This document shows positions 13,134 to 14,825 of a DNA stretch of 14,825 nt, in pieces (position 1 is the stretch's first letter; each line of letters opens with the position of its first letter). This stretch comes from Methylococcaceae bacterium (GTDB taxonomy: Bacteria; Pseudomonadota; Gammaproteobacteria; Methylococcales; Methylococcaceae). The stretch is taken from assembly GCA_028678445.1 (NCBI GenBank), contig JAJRDJ010000496.1:1-14825 (forward strand), read 5' to 3'. Below the pieces are notes generated by a model. The model had not been told where the DNA came from. It made no database searches and saw nothing but the letters and a program-made list of their open reading frames with translations. Both the position numbers and the translations under genes were made by a program.

Positions 13134-14825
13134 TCACTCCTCCAGATACGTATAGCCAGTGAGTCCCGCCATCAACTCACTTTCGAACAGCTTGCGGTGC
13201 TCCGGCGGCAAACGGGCCTCCATCAGCTTCTTGCGATAGGCACGTTCGAGATCCTCGGGATCGATGTGAACATAGCGCAGCATGTCATCAGCCCCGTCGC
13301 CATGCATGGGGTCAACCAGCCGGTAACCGCCCTGGCCATCCAGTTCAACATTGACCGAGTGCGTATCGCCGAACAGGTTATGCATGTCGCCAAGAATCTC
13401 CTGATAGGCGCCTATCAGGAAAATGCCGATCAGATAGGATTCATCCGGCTGCGTGGCATGCAGGCGCAAGGTGGGTTCCAGGCTCTGCTGGTCGATGTAA
13501 GCCTCGATCCGGCCGTCGGAATCGCAGGTCAGATCCTGAATGACGCCGCGCCGCGTGGGTTCCTCGTCCAGCCGCTGCAAGGGCATGACCGGGAACACCT
13601 GGCCGATCGCCCAGGCATCCGGCATGGACTGGAACAGGGAAAAATTACAGAACACCTTGTCGGCCAGCCGTTCATTCAACTCATCCAGTAGCTCCCGATG
13701 GGCCCTTAGCCGGATATCGAGGCGCCGCTGTACACCGAGGCAGATGGCGGCATTCAGGCGCTCCGCCTCGGCCAGTTCCCACAGCGTCAGATGGCCCTGC
13801 ACGAACAGGGCGCGGGCCTCGGCCACATCGAACTGGGCGTCATGGTAGACGCCGAGCACCGATTCCATCGGCAGCCGCCGCAGGCAGTCGGCCAGATCCA
13901 GGAGCGGCTTGGCCCCGGTAATGGCGGGCGCGGTTGTATCCTCGGCCACGGATTCGATATCGGTGATGTTTGTGATGAGCACGGCATGGTGGGCGCTCAT
14001 GGCCCGTCCCGATTCGGTGACCAGGTCGGGGTAGGGCAGGGCGTACTCCACGCAGATGTCGCTGAAGACGCGGACGATGCTCAGGGCGTATTCGTCGATG
14101 CTGTAATTGATCGAGCACTCGCTGGTCGAGCGGGTGCCTTCGTAGTCCACGCCCAGACCGCCGCCGACATCGGCCACCGTGATGCCCGCGCCCAGCGCAT
14201 GCAGTTCGGCATAGTAGCGGCCCGCCTCGCGTAGCGCGGTCTTGACGTCGCCGATGTCGGCGATTTGCGAGCCCATGTGGAAATGCATCAGTTTGAGCCA
14301 GTCCAGCTTGCCGGCTTCGTTCAGTCGCTGGGTCAGCTTGAGAATTTCGCCGGTGTGCAGGCCGAATTTGGACTTTTCGCCCCCGCTGTTCTGCCATTTG
14401 CCGGCGCTGATGCTGGACAGTCGAATCCGCACCCCCAACTGTGGTTCGATGCCCAAGGCGGCGGCCTCGGCCATGACCACGTCCAGCTCAGACAGCTTTT
14501 CGATAACGATGAAGACATTCAGCCCCAGGCTACGGCCGATCAGCGCCAGGCGGATGTAGGAGCGGTCCTTGTAGCCATTGCAAATGATCATGCCTGCTTG
14601 CGAGAGCGCCAGAATGGCCAGCAGTTCGGACTTGCTGCCCGCTTCCAGCCCCACCGGATGGAGGCCATGGTGCAGTATGCCGTCTACCACGGCGCGCTGT
14701 TGATTGACCTTGATCGGATAGACCGGCGTGTAGCGGCCCGGATAGTCATACTCGGCGCACGCATTGGCGAAGGCGCCGGTCAGCCTGGCAACGCGGTTAC
14801 GGAGAATATCCGTAAACCGGATCAG
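13134..14825 (-). CDS. speA: Biosynthetic arginine decarboxylase SpeA, N-terminus outside the window
   Basis: Decarboxylates arginine to agmatine, the first step to putrescine and spermidine; a PLP and Mg2+ enzyme of fold type III. The frame is open to the right edge, giving 563 visible residues of a protein usually ~630-660 long. The GTG at 14690 is internal. VYPIKVNQQ (visible residue 39 is the PLP-binding Lys) lies just inside the edge. LHFHMGSQIADIGD, GGGLGVDYEGTRS and TESGRAMSAHHAVL follow, with the conserved C-terminal domain (FSLFQSMPDAWAI, SYLIGIFLIGAYQEILGDMHNLFGDTHSV). The TGA stop is 3 bp before the next gene, whose ribosome-binding site lies within the end of speA. Confidence 0.96.
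   Translation of the reverse strand: MIRFTDILRNRVARLTGAFANACAEYDYPGRYTPVYPIKVNQQRAVVDGILHHGLHPVGLEAGSKSELLAILALSQAGMIICNGYKDRSYIRLALIGRSLGLNVFIVIEKLSELDVVMAEAAALGIEPQLGVRIRLSSISAGKWQNSGGEKSKFGLHTGEILKLTQRLNEAGKLDWLKLMHFHMGSQIADIGDVKTALREAGRYYAELHALGAGITVADVGGGLGVDYEGTRSTSECSINYSIDEYALSIVRVFSDICVEYALPYPDLVTESGRAMSAHHAVLITNITDIESVAEDTTAPAITGAKPLLDLADCLRRLPMESVLGVYHDAQFDVAEARALFVQGHLTLWELAEAERLNAAICLGVQRRLDIRLRAHRELLDELNERLADKVFCNFSLFQSMPDAWAIGQVFPVMPLQRLDEEPTRRGVIQDLTCDSDGRIEAYIDQQSLEPTLRLHATQPDESYLIGIFLIGAYQEILGDMHNLFGDTHSVNVELDGQGGYRLVDPMHGDGADDMLRYVHIDPEDLERAYRKKLMEARLPPEHRKLFESELMAGLTGYTYLEE

Overview
The window looks like chromosomal housekeeping DNA of a Gram-negative Pseudomonadota bacterium. 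The gene complement fits Gammaproteobacteria in the broad sense, including Acidithiobacillia-like lineages: Kdo and LPS-export genes (kdsD-kdsC-lptC-lptA-lptB) run straight into rpoN-hpf-rapZ, and an MCE-type lipid transporter and a biosynthetic arginine decarboxylase lie upstream. The genus cannot be fixed from the sequence alone. Base composition appears moderately GC-rich, and no mobile element, phage gene or CRISPR array was seen.

Layout. The left edge carries the 3' end of a plus-strand assimilatory APS reductase gene (cysH), which converges on a minus-strand 7Fe ferredoxin gene (fdxA); a bidirectional hairpin lies between them. About 400 bp of non-coding DNA follows. It holds the fdxA promoter region and the terminator of a minus-strand tRNA-Phe(GAA), which has its own promoter. 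Everything from 1548 to the right edge is on the minus strand and is read right to left: speA (5' end off the window), a beta-hydroxyacid dehydrogenase, mlaE (STAS-permease fusion), mlaF, mlaD, kdsD, kdsC, lptC, lptA, lptB, rpoN, hpf, rapZ, and an exported periplasmic binding protein of the PQQ-alcohol-dehydrogenase-associated type.

How the genes work together. Many junctions overlap or abut (GTGA, ATGA, 3-bp gaps), so the run behaves as a few long, translationally coupled transcripts. MlaE-MlaF-MlaD form an inner-membrane lipid ABC transporter. KdsD and KdsC make Kdo for LPS. LptC, LptA and LptB carry finished LPS to the outer membrane. RpoN, HPF and RapZ form the conserved sigma-54/stress/cell-envelope-control cluster, here without ptsN or hprK between hpf and rapZ.

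No wholly new system is evident. The best leads are two 9-nt poly-C tracts at the 5' ends of kdsD and kdsC (possible slippage or phase-variation sites), a three-fold 25-residue repeat in the MlaD tail, a dehydrogenase coupled between speA and mlaE, and an orphan PQQ-system binding protein after rapZ.
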